Source: an uncultured Anaeroplasmataceae bacterium
Lineage (GTDB): Bacteria > Bacillota_I > Bacilli_A > Acholeplasmatales > Anaeroplasmataceae
Length of the DNA stretch: 64,000 nucleotides
Assembly (NCBI GenBank): GCA_910579215.1
Contig: CAJTTN010000007.1
Location: 14,773-78,772 of the forward strand
Direction of reading: 5' to 3'
The position numbers and the translations under genes were made by a program. Shown in pieces: positions 42,660 through 51,313 of this stretch. Position 1 is the stretch's first letter. Every line of letters begins with the position of its first letter. The notes below the pieces were generated by a model, which had not been told where the DNA came from, searched no databases, and saw nothing but the letters and a program-made list of their open reading frames with translations.

Positions 42660-44141
42660 ATGGAAAAGAGACCTGAACAAGAAAGAATTAGAATAGAAAA
42701 AATCAAGTATCTTGAGGAAAAAGGGATTCGCCCTTTTGGACAAAGATTCGACCGAACAGCAAACTCCAAAACTATAATAGAAGACTTTGATTCTTATACA
42801 AAAGAGGAGTTAGAAAACCAGGAGCATAAGGTAAAGGTTGCAGGCCGTATGATTGCCAAAAGACGTCAAGGTAAAATTGGTTTTATTAATCTTTTAGATA
42901 AATTTGGAACAATCCAATGCTATATTTCTAAGGAAATTTTAGGAGAAGAAAATTACGATGTCTTCATCAAATCTGACATTGGAGATATTTTAGGAATTGA
43001 GGGTACCATTATGCGTACAAATACAGGACAGCTTACAGTTCGTTGCCTAGTATTTACGCACCTTTCTAAAGCCATTAAGCCTTTACCAGAAAAATTTCAT
43101 GGCTTACAAGACGTTGAGGAAGCTCGTCGTAGAAGATATGTAGATTTGATTGTAAATGAAGAATCTAGAAAGGTAGCCTTTATGCGACCTAAAATAATTC
43201 GTGCTATTCAACACTTCTTTGACAATCAAGGATTTGTAGAAGTAGAGACTCCTGTTCTTCAGCCTATCTTAGGAGGAGCTGCTGCTCGACCATTCGTAAC
43301 GCATCATAACGCTTTAGATATGCCATTTTATTTACGTATAGCCACAGAATTACCTTTAAAACGTTTAATCGTTGGTGGTATGGAAGCTGTATACGAAATT
43401 GGACGCTTATTTAGAAATGAAGGTGTTGATGCTCGACACAATCCAGAATTCACTACCGTTGAAGCATATCTTGCATATTCCGATATGGAGGGTATGATGA
43501 ATTTAGTAGAGGATTTTTTCAAAAAGGTTTCTTTAGAGGTTTTAGGCACTACTTCTGTAGAATTTGATGGACATACCTACGACTTGTCTAAATTTGAAAG
43601 AATTCATATGGTGGATTTAATCAAAAGAGAATGTGGGGTTGACTTCTGGAATCCAGTAAGCTTTGAGGAGGCAAAGGAACTAGCTAAGGCACACAACATT
43701 GAGGTTCCTGCTCATTTTACAGGAGTTGGTCATATCATAAATGCTTTCTTTGAAAAATACGGAGAAGAAAAATTAGTTGAACCTACAATTTTATATGGTC
43801 ACCCATTAGAAATTTCTCCTTTAGCCATGAAAAATGCAAAGGATCCAAGATTTACAGATCGCTTTGAGGTTTTCATTGGTGGAACCGAATATGCTAATGC
43901 CTTTACAGAATTAAATGATCCACTAGATCAAATGGATAGATTTACTCGTCAGCTACAAGAAAGAACCCTAGGAAACGATGAGGCTTGTGAAATAGATACC
44001 GATTTTGTAGAAGCATTAGAATATGGTATGCCTCCTACAGGCGGTATAGGAATAGGTATTGATAGAACGATTATGCTATTAACTGGTAAAACAAATATTA
44101 GAGATGTTCTACTCTTCCCTCATAACAGAAATCGTAGCTAG
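42660..44141 (+). CDS. lysS: Lysyl-tRNA synthetase, class II
   Basis: LysS charges tRNA-Lys. The 493-aa protein starts with an OB-fold anticodon-binding domain (VKVAGRMIAKRRQGKIGFINL, about 58-78) and continues with the class II core: motif 1 GFVEVETPVLQP, motif 2 AVYEIGRLFRNEGVDARHNPEFTTVE and motif 3 GGIGIGIDRTIMLLT. HHNALDMPFYLRIATEL is typical of LysRS and binds lysine. Length is normal. It follows the sporulation pair yabPQ behind its own promoter and precedes an unknown gene by 8 bp. Confidence 0.97.
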   Translation: MEKRPEQERIRIEKIKYLEEKGIRPFGQRFDRTANSKTIIEDFDSYTKEELENQEHKVKVAGRMIAKRRQGKIGFINLLDKFGTIQCYISKEILGEENYDVFIKSDIGDILGIEGTIMRTNTGQLTVRCLVFTHLSKAIKPLPEKFHGLQDVEEARRRRYVDLIVNEESRKVAFMRPKIIRAIQHFFDNQGFVEVETPVLQPILGGAAARPFVTHHNALDMPFYLRIATELPLKRLIVGGMEAVYEIGRLFRNEGVDARHNPEFTTVEAYLAYSDMEGMMNLVEDFFKKVSLEVLGTTSVEFDGHTYDLSKFERIHMVDLIKRECGVDFWNPVSFEEAKELAKAHNIEVPAHFTGVGHIINAFFEKYGEEKLVEPTILYGHPLEISPLAMKNAKDPRFTDRFEVFIGGTEYANAFTELNDPLDQMDRFTRQLQERTLGNDEACEIDTDFVEALEYGMPPTGGIGIGIDRTIMLLTGKTNIRDVLLFPHNRNRS

Positions 44142-44149
44142 AGGAATTT

Positions 44150-44752
44150 ATGAATATTTTCAATGATTACGAAAGCTGGAAAAAAGAAAATCAAGAATTT
44201 ATTTATCAGCTTGTAAAATCCAAAAGTAAAACCATTTCTAGATTTACATCTGTAATTGCAGTGGTTGATTACTTATATGAAAAGCATTTACATACTCCTA
44301 ATCTTTCAGAGGAGGAGGAAATCTTCTTCTCTACTGGATTTGATTATATCTATGATAATTTCTATACAATTAAGACCATATTAGATTATAAATTTAATAA
44401 TGATTTTGTAGAAATGGAAAAACATGCTAAAACTATTAATCTTTTATTGTATGTTCATGAATTTCAGTCAGAGCTTTTAAATCAAGAATTAAGGTCTGAT
44501 GATTTAAATCGTTTGGATGATTTCGAGGAAAAGGTTAGCGCTCATCTAGATAGAAAAGAAAACATTCCTGATGCTTATTTTCCTATGCTAGATGATATTG
44601 TAACTCCTATTTTCCAAAAATTGCAAATAGAATTTCAGCCTATAGAATCTATATTTTATGAAGTTGCTTTAGAATTTGGTATCTATAAAAACAATGAACA
44701 AGATATTTACAATGCAATCTTTCATCTTCAAAAAAATAAAGGTTCTAATTAA
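44150..44752 (+). CDS. Hypothetical 200-aa protein downstream of lysS
   Basis: No signal peptide or membrane segment. The protein is acidic and almost wholly helical (SEEEEIFFSTGFDYIYDNFYTIKTILDY, MEKHAKTINLLLYVHEFQSELLN). It starts 8 bp after the lysS stop with a GAGGAA ribosome site and ends before a bidirectional terminator, so it is probably made with LysS. Family not recognised. Confidence 0.68.
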   Translation: MNIFNDYESWKKENQEFIYQLVKSKSKTISRFTSVIAVVDYLYEKHLHTPNLSEEEEIFFSTGFDYIYDNFYTIKTILDYKFNNDFVEMEKHAKTINLLLYVHEFQSELLNQELRSDDLNRLDDFEEKVSAHLDRKENIPDAYFPMLDDIVTPIFQKLQIEFQPIESIFYEVALEFGIYKNNEQDIYNAIFHLQKNKGSN

Positions 44753-44796
44753 AGTAAAAGTAATTTTGTTATTACTTCTTATAAATTTTATACTAT

Positions 44797-44833
44797 AAAA
44801 AATGGAAAACCAATTACGATTTTCCATTTTTTT
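44797..44833. terminator. Bidirectional terminator between the lysS operon and truA
   Basis: Stem AAAAAATGGAAAA/TTTTCCATTTTTT with a loop of 10; runs of T follow in both directions. Confidence 0.8.
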
Positions 44834-45551
44834 AATATTCAACTTTGAAAAGATATAATCCACAACCATCTAATATATACTTAGAATCACAGGGATTTTT
44901 CGATTCTAGTATTTCTTTAATCCTATGAGGTTCAAAATGATGCCTTCCAATTTCTACTAACATACCCATCATTCGTCTTATTTGATATTTTAAAAATCCA
45001 TTTCCTACAAATCTAAATTCTAAATAGGCTTCTTTTGAAATGATTTCAATATGAAAGATTGTTTTTATGGTTGATTTTCTTGGATCTATAGAGGCGGAGG
45101 CAAAGCCCTTAAAATCATGTTCTCCTATTAAATAGGAGATGGCCTCATGCATTGCATCTATATCCAAATTCGGAATGTAAGGCATGTATCGCACAGTTAA
45201 AGGGTCATACGCTTTAGTATTAATATAGTAGCGATATTCCTTTTGCTTGGCACTAAAGCGTGCATGAAAATCTTCGTTGACGAGCTTACACTCCTTAATA
45301 AATATATCTTTTGGCAAATATGCATTTAATCCTTTTAATAATCCTTCGGGTGGAATGTTTATATTTAAATCTACATGAAACACCTGTCCAATCGCATGAA
45401 CATAACGATCAGTTCTTCCTGAAGGATATATTTTCACTTCTTCTTTACATACTTTATAAAAGGCCTTCATTAATTCAAGTTCAATAGTTGGAAGAGCATT
45501 TTGTATTTGAAAGCCCATATAATTGTAGCCATCATAGCTACAGGTTAACAT
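44832..45551 (-). CDS. truA: tRNA pseudouridine(38-40) synthase
   Basis: TruA modifies positions 38-40 of the tRNA anticodon arm. Seen are the N-terminal CSYDGYNYMGFQIQ, the catalytic Asp in SGRTDRYVHAIGQVFHVD, YRYYINTKAYDP, HDFKGFASA and FVGNGFLKYQIRRMMG. The catalytic loop reads GRTDRYVHA where most homologues have GRTDxGVHA, so the usual Gly is Tyr. I place the start at ATG 45551, 5 bp after the ecfT stop; TTG 45566 with GGAG before it is an alternative. Last gene of the ECF transporter operon, as in many Bacillota. Confidence 0.92.
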   Translation of the reverse strand: MLTCSYDGYNYMGFQIQNALPTIELELMKAFYKVCKEEVKIYPSGRTDRYVHAIGQVFHVDLNINIPPEGLLKGLNAYLPKDIFIKECKLVNEDFHARFSAKQKEYRYYINTKAYDPLTVRYMPYIPNLDIDAMHEAISYLIGEHDFKGFASASIDPRKSTIKTIFHIEIISKEAYLEFRFVGNGFLKYQIRRMMGMLVEIGRHHFEPHRIKEILESKNPCDSKYILDGCGLYLFKVEY

Positions 45552-45555
45552 ATAT

Positions 45556-46524
45556 CTAGACAAGGAATCTACTCCATATGACAAGACCTAAAAATCCCAG
45601 ACTAACTATAAAACAAAAGTAATCTAAAAATCTAAATCTAAGCTCATCTAATTTTGTTCTTTTTGCTCCAATAACATATCCTCTAGCCTCCATCGCATTT
45701 GACAAATCCTCTGCTCTTCTAAAGGAAATTACAAACATTGGGATAAGTAAGGATATGATTTGTGTAATCTTATTATGCAATCTAGCCTCACTAAAATCTA
45801 CACCACGTGAAGCCTGAGCATTCATTATTTTACGAGATTCTTCATATAAAGTTGGAATAAATCTAAGCGTTAAGGATATCGTCATAGAAAAAATACTTAC
45901 TGGTATTTTAATTAGCTTCAATGGCGCTAACAGCCATTCCAAACCATTATTAATATCTGTTGACATTGTAGATATCGTAAGTAAGGTAGTAAAGCCAATC
46001 ATCATTATAATGCGTAGGAAAACAAAGCTAGCATTTGAAAGTCCTGATTCATAAATTTCAAAAGTAAAGTTTTTCCACATACATAAATCAAATCTAGATA
46101 GCCATAAGACTAGAAAAATACTAATCAGCATCAGCAAAGTATATATTATATTTAGCCTTACATATTTTTTTGTTAAAAAATAGAAGATTAAAATTCCAAG
46201 CATAATAAAGAGCTGAAATAATCCTATTTGCATAGAAAAGGTATAGATTAGCTTTCCTTCTCGATTGTAAATCAACTGCAAAATAAAAGTAAATATAAGT
46301 AAAAACAATAACGGCTTTAATCCTCTAACTAATCGTATTATAGATACTCTAGTAGAGATAAATAGGAATAAAAATACTCCGAACGCAATACCCATGAATT
46401 TTAAAGATGAAATTAAAAATATCATCACGATAAACAAAATCGTTAAAATCACCTTTAGTCTAGGATCCATTTTATATATCCATGAATTTCCTGGAACATA
46501 CTGACCTATGGTTATGTTATTCAT
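45556..46524 (-). CDS. ecfT: ECF transporter transmembrane component EcfT
   Basis: EcfT couples the two EcfA ATPases to exchangeable vitamin-binding S components. The 322-aa protein has a polytopic membrane core and the two cytosolic coupling helices with the family's Ala-Arg-Gly motifs: MNAQASRGVDF and AMEARGYV (about residues 235-275), which fit into EcfA grooves. The N-terminal YVPGNSWIYKMDPRLKVIL is also typical. It overlaps ecfA2 by 8 bp. It has an extra helix-rich insert near 115-160 compared with short homologues of about 265 aa. Confidence 0.93.
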   Translation of the reverse strand: MNNITIGQYVPGNSWIYKMDPRLKVILTILFIVMIFLISSLKFMGIAFGVFLFLFISTRVSIIRLVRGLKPLLFLLIFTFILQLIYNREGKLIYTFSMQIGLFQLFIMLGILIFYFLTKKYVRLNIIYTLLMLISIFLVLWLSRFDLCMWKNFTFEIYESGLSNASFVFLRIIMMIGFTTLLTISTMSTDINNGLEWLLAPLKLIKIPVSIFSMTISLTLRFIPTLYEESRKIMNAQASRGVDFSEARLHNKITQIISLLIPMFVISFRRAEDLSNAMEARGYVIGAKRTKLDELRFRFLDYFCFIVSLGFLGLVIWSRFLV

Positions 46525-47377
46525 ATTTCTTCACCACCTGATTCAGCAATTCTTCCTCATCAAATAAATGATAGGTTAAATTCAAGCCTAAGGTATCATT
46601 TAAATAATCTACCATTTGTAAAACCTCTGGCTTTTCTAAATGATTTTCCTCATAAATCTTAGAAGCAAACAAGTCCACCTTATCGCCATCAAATACAATA
46701 TTTCCTTCATTTAAGACAACTACTCGATTCGCATATTTATAAACCAAATCCATATCATGTGATATCATTATAATTGTCTTTTGGGTAACTCTATGAATCT
46801 CATAAAACAATTCCATGATGTCCTTTTGTGTTTTAGGATCTAACCCTCTTGTTGGCTCGTCCAATAAAAGAATATCTGGGTCATAAGCTAAAATGCCAGC
46901 AATTGCTACCTTACGCATTTGTCCACCTGATAAATTGAAAGGAGATTTTTTTAAAACCTCTTCATCTATTCTTAAAAGCTTTGCTGTATCTAAGGCTCTT
47001 TGTTTAGCATCCTCTTCTTTTAAACCAAAATTTTTTGCTGCAAACATGATGTCCTTGATAACTGTCTCCTCAAATAACTGATATTCAGGAAACTGAAAAA
47101 CAAAGCCAACCTTTTTTCTAACCTCTTTAAGCTTAGGATTTTTATTTTTTTTAGGTGTAATAGTTTTATCAAAAATTTGTACTGTTCCTGAGGTCGGAAG
47201 CAATAAAGCATTCATATGCTCCATTAGCGTAGATTTACCACTTCCTGTTTTCCCTACTAACGCAATAAATTCACCTGTTCCATTTATATTAAAATTAATT
47301 TTATTTAAAGCCACTGTATATACCTTTTTTTTAGAAGTAGGATAAAGATGGCTTACTTCTTTAAATGATATTCCCAT
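46517..47377 (-). CDS. ecfA2: ECF transporter ATPase EcfA2
   Basis: An ABC ATPase of 286 aa with Walker A GKTGSGKST (about 42-50), Q-loop VFQFPEYQLFEETV, signature NLSGGQMRKVAIAG, Walker B ILLLDEPTRGLDP and the switch His in ISHDMD. The VGKTGSGKSTLMEHMNALL segment and the length are typical of EcfA2 (EcfA'). It overlaps ecfA1 by 25 bp and ecfT by 8 bp. No S component lies in the window, so the module must serve S proteins encoded elsewhere. Confidence 0.93.
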   Translation of the reverse strand: MGISFKEVSHLYPTSKKKVYTVALNKINFNINGTGEFIALVGKTGSGKSTLMEHMNALLLPTSGTVQIFDKTITPKKNKNPKLKEVRKKVGFVFQFPEYQLFEETVIKDIMFAAKNFGLKEEDAKQRALDTAKLLRIDEEVLKKSPFNLSGGQMRKVAIAGILAYDPDILLLDEPTRGLDPKTQKDIMELFYEIHRVTQKTIIMISHDMDLVYKYANRVVVLNEGNIVFDGDKVDLFASKIYEENHLEKPEVLQMVDYLNDTLGLNLTYHLFDEEELLNQVVKKYE

Positions 47378-48165
47378 AAAGCCTCCATCAATCTTTCATC
47401 CTTATTTAATATATCTGAGTGCTTCGCTTCCAAATAAAAACGTAAGGAAAAAGGAACATCTAAATTAGAGCTTTTCAAAAGCTCGCGATCTATAAATACA
47501 TCCTTTGGTTTTCCTTCCTTGATCACATGACCATTCTTTAATACAAGAATATAATCACTACGATTTGCTAAAGCTAAATCATGCGTAATCATGATAATTG
47601 TTTTATTATATTTTTCTTTTAGCTCAATGATTAAATCTGTTATTTCCTTTGTTCCCTCTGGATCTAGCATAGAGGTAGCCTCATCTAAAATAATGATATC
47701 ACAATTTAAAGCAAGAATACCTGCTATCGCAACTCTTTGTTTTTGACCACCTGACAGGGTTTGTGGCTCTCTATCTAAAAAGTCTTGCATATCTACCTTG
47801 GTTGAAAATTCTTGAATTTTTTCTAGCATTTCTTTTCTAGGGATTTGATGGTTCTCCATTCCAAAGGCAATATCATATCTTACGTTATAACCAACAAATT
47901 GATTGTCTGGATTTTGGAAAACAATACCAACATTTTTTCTTACAGCGTCAACTGTGTCTTCAGTCAACTTAACACCATTATAATAAATACTTCCCTGCTG
48001 TGCCTCTAACAATCCAATTAAAAGCTTAGCTATTGTTGATTTTCCACTTCCGTTATGTCCAAGAATAGAGAGCCATTGACCATCTTCCACCTGAAAACTG
48101 ACATTTTCTAAAGCATAAGGCTCATTCATATTATATTTAAAAGTAACATTTTCAAATGTAATCAT
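47353..48165 (-). CDS. ecfA1: ECF transporter ATPase EcfA1
   Basis: An ABC ATPase of 270 aa: Walker A GHNGSGKST, Q-loop VFQNPDNQFVGYNV (typical of EcfA1), signature TLSGGQKQRVAIAG, Walker B IIILDEATSMLDP with the Glu, and switch His in ITHDL. I place the start at ATG 48165, which has GGAGG 6 nt before it; the in-frame ATG 48183 lies before this ribosome site. First gene of the ecfA1-ecfA2-ecfT-truA operon. Confidence 0.93.
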   Translation of the reverse strand: MITFENVTFKYNMNEPYALENVSFQVEDGQWLSILGHNGSGKSTIAKLLIGLLEAQQGSIYYNGVKLTEDTVDAVRKNVGIVFQNPDNQFVGYNVRYDIAFGMENHQIPRKEMLEKIQEFSTKVDMQDFLDREPQTLSGGQKQRVAIAGILALNCDIIILDEATSMLDPEGTKEITDLIIELKEKYNKTIIMITHDLALANRSDYILVLKNGHVIKEGKPKDVFIDRELLKSSNLDVPFSLRFYLEAKHSDILNKDERLMEALWEYHLKK

Positions 48166-48351
48166 AGGCTCCTCCTTTTTCATTAAAATTGTACCTTTTG
48201 TATTATATCATTTTTTTGATTATAACAAAAGAAAAATATTATGAAACATAATATATAAAAGTGAAAAGTACATCTAAGTTTATTTTTTACCCAAATGGGA
48301 AAAATACTCATCTATCTGATTTAAAAAAATTATTTGTTCTAACAAAAGAAA

Positions 48352-48384
48352 AGACTGTTGACTTTTTTAAAATTTCAACAGTCT
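48352..48384 (-). terminator. Terminator after the glycosyltransferase gene
   Basis: Minus-strand 10-bp stem AGACTGTTGA/TCAACAGTCT followed by TTTTCTTTTG. It closes the aldolase-isomerase-glycosyltransferase unit. Confidence 0.8.
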
Positions 48385-48403
48385 AAAAGCAATACGCTAT
48401 GAA

Positions 48404-49438
48404 TTATTTTTGTTGATTCTTCTCATATATGGAAAGATAAAATTTCTTCCATAGACTTGCCACATTATCCTTAGAATAATAATCAGCTATATTTTTAGCA
48501 AGCTCACATGCATGCTGATAATATGCTTTATCACTTACAAGTTTTCTAATTTCATCAGAAAACTCTTGATTATTTGTACCATACAAATAATTGTCCCACA
48601 AAATATCCTTATATAAATCTAAATTTCTTAACAAAATAGGTTTATGAACACTGGCAGCTTCTAAAATTGACATAGGAAATAATTCGTTATAAGAAGGCAT
48701 AAATAAACAATCTGTCATATTAAAAATATCATTCATTTCTGTTCTTGGAATAATACCTATAAAATGGAGATTAGCACAAGGTGGATTATCCACAATTTTC
48801 TTTAGTTCATTATATCCATCGGTAATGGCCTTAAAGCTAAAGCCTCCTGCCCATACAAATTCTATATCTGGATTATTTTTGGCAATTTCAACAAAATCTG
48901 TTACACCTTTTCTAGTTTGAACTTGCCCACAGCCTAAGACAACAAATTTATCTAAAGAGATATTATATTTCTTTCTAACCTCATGGATATGGGAAGGACT
49001 TAAAGGAAAAAATTGCTTATTTGATACATAGTTAGGAATGTATTTAATATGACTTTCCTCTACACCTAGGTTGACAAGATCTTGGATAAATATAGGATTA
49101 ACAACTACCAAATATTCGGCCTTTTTATAAAACGACATGACATATTTACAATAAATTTTAAAAAATAGCTTTGGTAATCTAATTGATCCCTTTAACGTCT
49201 CTGGCAAAAAGTGGCAATACATTACACGTATGCCATTTTTTCTTTTAAAACGAAAGTAAAAGCTAGGATTGACAGAATGAACATGAACGATATCTGCCTT
49301 CTTTTTTGAGTTAATCCTAACATCAAAAAATTCTCCTAATTCTTCCTTAATTAAATTTACCTGTTCTATATAGGCACTTCCTACACCCTGCCCTTCTACA
49401 CTATCCGCTTTAGAAAGCATATTAATTGTGAGTTTCAT
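48404..49438 (-). CDS. GT4-family (GT-B) glycosyltransferase
   Basis: The 344-aa protein has the GT-B retaining layout: an N-terminal Rossmann domain with DIVHVHSVNPSF (His in HVHS), and a C-terminal domain with VVLGCGQVQTRKGVTDFVEIAK (donor-binding Gly-rich loop) and the EX7E-type segment PSYNELFPMSILEAASVHKP (E about 254 and 262). Relatives include glycolipid synthases that add glucose to diacylglycerol, such as the LTA anchor enzymes; donor and acceptor cannot be fixed here. No signal peptide; peripheral membrane location is likely. It follows the isomerase gene by 9 bp. Confidence 0.85.
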   Translation of the reverse strand: MKLTINMLSKADSVEGQGVGSAYIEQVNLIKEELGEFFDVRINSKKKADIVHVHSVNPSFYFRFKRKNGIRVMYCHFLPETLKGSIRLPKLFFKIYCKYVMSFYKKAEYLVVVNPIFIQDLVNLGVEESHIKYIPNYVSNKQFFPLSPSHIHEVRKKYNISLDKFVVLGCGQVQTRKGVTDFVEIAKNNPDIEFVWAGGFSFKAITDGYNELKKIVDNPPCANLHFIGIIPRTEMNDIFNMTDCLFMPSYNELFPMSILEAASVHKPILLRNLDLYKDILWDNYLYGTNNQEFSDEIRKLVSDKAYYQHACELAKNIADYYSKDNVASLWKKFYLSIYEKNQQK

Positions 49439-49447
49439 AAATGCCTC

Positions 49448-50086
49448 TTATAAATGAAGTATGTCTTTTAAATATTGAACAATTTCAGCATCCTTAGCAT
49501 TCGCAAAGAATAATTTTTTAAAGGATGGTCTATCCACAGTTTCTAAAAGAAATTTTTGATCTATTCTTTTTAAAATTTCTATCATAGGCATATGTGTTAC
49601 TTCCTTAACTGAGTCTAAGATTTTCTTATTTCTTTGTTCAGGAATTACTCTTTCCTTAGGATAACCCTGTCCTCTAGGACCATTAAAAAGCTTTTCAAAA
49701 CAATATTCTAAATTTAATTCTGCTCCCCAACCAAAGCCCTTTGCGAAAGGAAAGGCTGCACAATTTCCATCATTGATTTGACCAAACATATAAGCATCAG
49801 ATGGATCAACAATTAATCCACATAGTACCTTAGGAAAGGAGTTACAAGCTAGCATAGCTCCACTTCCTGTACCACAACCAGTCACGACAAAATCAGCAGC
49901 TCCAGAATTGATTAAAATTCCAGCAAGCAAACCATTTTGTACATACGTTAAAGCCTGATCATCAGCTGTAAACATACCATAATTATCGACGGTATGACCA
50001 TATTTTGATGCAACCATCTGTAAAGTATTATAAATAAGTTCGTTTTTCCCAGCCTGGGAGTTTTCATTAATTAAAGCTATTCTCAT
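49448..50086 (-). CDS. RpiB/LacAB-family sugar isomerase, candidate unsaturated-uronate isomerase
   Basis: The 212-aa protein shows RpiB/LacAB features: IALINENSQAGKNELIYNTL (1-22), VDNYGMF, GILINSGAADFVVTGCGTGSGAM (catalytic Cys in the GCGTG loop) and PFAKGFGWGAELNLEYCFEK. It is longer than RpiB (about 150 aa) because of a C-terminal extension. RpiB-type proteins of this length in streptococcal glycosaminoglycan loci (DhuI) isomerise 4-deoxy-5-ketouronate released from unsaturated uronates. The nearby PL8 lyase, nagA and nagB make that role attractive, but pentose- or galactose-6-phosphate isomerisation is possible. It lies between fba and the glycosyltransferase gene. Confidence 0.75.
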   Translation of the reverse strand: MRIALINENSQAGKNELIYNTLQMVASKYGHTVDNYGMFTADDQALTYVQNGLLAGILINSGAADFVVTGCGTGSGAMLACNSFPKVLCGLIVDPSDAYMFGQINDGNCAAFPFAKGFGWGAELNLEYCFEKLFNGPRGQGYPKERVIPEQRNKKILDSVKEVTHMPMIEILKRIDQKFLLETVDRPSFKKLFFANAKDAEIVQYLKDILHL

Positions 50087-50144
50087 TATATCCTCCTATA
50101 TTTAAATAATGAAGGGGCGATGACTCGTCCCATTCTCATTTTTA

Positions 50145-51014
50145 TTAATTCGCTTTTCCAATACAACCAAACATTTCCATCTTTTCTTTTACTGTCTGTT
50201 TGATTGCTTCTGTACCAGGAGCTAAAAGCTTACGAGGGTCAAAGCCCTTCTTTTCTTTATCCTTACCAGCCTCAATGTAAGCACGTGTTGCTGCACAGAA
50301 AGATAATTGACATTCTGTATTTACATTGATTTTACAAACACCTAAGGAAATAGCCTTTTTAATCATATCCTCTGGAATACCAGTTCCGCCATGTAAAACA
50401 AGAGGCATATTTCCACAAGCCTTTTTAATTTCAGCTAGCGTATCAAAATCTAATCCTTGCCAATTTGCTGGATATTGACCGTGAATATTACCAATTCCTG
50501 CAGCTAATATATCTATACCTAAATCTGCAATCATTTTACATTGCTGTGGATCTGCCACTTCACCACGACCAGTAACACCATCCTCTTCTCCACCAATAGA
50601 ACCAACTTCTGCCTCTACAGTAGCACCTTTACTTTTAGCTATAGCTACTATTTCCTTTGTTTTCTCAACATTCTCATCAATTTCATAATGAGACCCGTCA
50701 AACATAACAGAGGAATAGCCAGCTGCTAATGCTTTTTGTGCACCCTCATAGGTTCCATGGTCTAAGTGAAGTGCTACAGGTACAGTGATATTTAAGGTTT
50801 CAATCATTGCCTTTACCATATCTGCAACTACCTTAAAGCCTGTCATATACTTATTAGCACCTTCAGATACACCTAAAATAACAGGTGCCTTTAATTCTTC
50901 TGCAGTTTGAAGAATAGCCTTTGTCCATTCTAAATTATTAATATTAAATGCTCCTACTGCATAATGGCCATCTCTAGCCTTTTCCATCATTTCTTTTACA
51001 TTAACTAATGGCAT
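50145..51014 (-). CDS. fba: Class II fructose-bisphosphate aldolase
   Basis: The zinc aldolase splits fructose 1,6-bisphosphate (or tagatose 1,6-bisphosphate). The 289-aa protein has catalytic Asp and zinc His in LHLDHGTYEGA (about 82-92), EAEVGSIGGEEDGV (a class II hallmark), zinc ligand LVLHGGTGIPEDMIKKAI and the phosphate loop GVCKINVNTECQ. These favour FbaA over the tagatose-specific enzymes, but a dual role is not excluded. It has its own promoter and is the first gene of a three-gene unit ending at 48352. Confidence 0.93.
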   Translation of the reverse strand: MPLVNVKEMMEKARDGHYAVGAFNINNLEWTKAILQTAEELKAPVILGVSEGANKYMTGFKVVADMVKAMIETLNITVPVALHLDHGTYEGAQKALAAGYSSVMFDGSHYEIDENVEKTKEIVAIAKSKGATVEAEVGSIGGEEDGVTGRGEVADPQQCKMIADLGIDILAAGIGNIHGQYPANWQGLDFDTLAEIKKACGNMPLVLHGGTGIPEDMIKKAISLGVCKINVNTECQLSFCAATRAYIEAGKDKEKKGFDPRKLLAPGTEAIKQTVKEKMEMFGCIGKAN

Positions 51015-51054
51015 ATTTTAATCTCCTTTTAAAGTAAAATTTTTATCCTATAAT

Positions 51055-51083
51055 ATTATAATACAAGGGAAGAAAAAAAACAA
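51055..51083 (-). promoter_or_regulatory. Promoter of fba
   Basis: Minus strand: TTGTTT (51083-51078), 17-nt spacer, TATAAT (51060-51055), 41 nt before the ATG (AAGGAG ribosome site). The rest of 51015-51313 holds only this and the msmX terminator. Confidence 0.7.
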
Positions 51084-51280
51084 TGAATTCCTAGAAAATA
51101 ATTAGAAAATCAAAGAAAAAACATAGGAATAAATCATGTTGTAAATTATCAATTTTTAAAAAATTTAAATAGAAACGCTTCCAATAAAATTTCTTAATAA
51201 AATTAAGATAAAAAGCTTTTCTTTTGTGTATTAAAATTTTAATTCTTGAAGAAAAAATCATTCTGACTTTGGGCATACTA

Positions 51281-51306
51281 AAAGCCAGCTTTACAAAACT
51301 GGCTTT
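51281..51306 (-). terminator. Terminator of the glycan-use operon
   Basis: Minus-strand stem AAAGCCAG/CTGGCTTT with a 10-nt loop, just after the msmX stop at 51314. It is followed by TTAGT, so the T-run is short. Confidence 0.65.
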
Positions 51307-51313
51307 AGATGAG

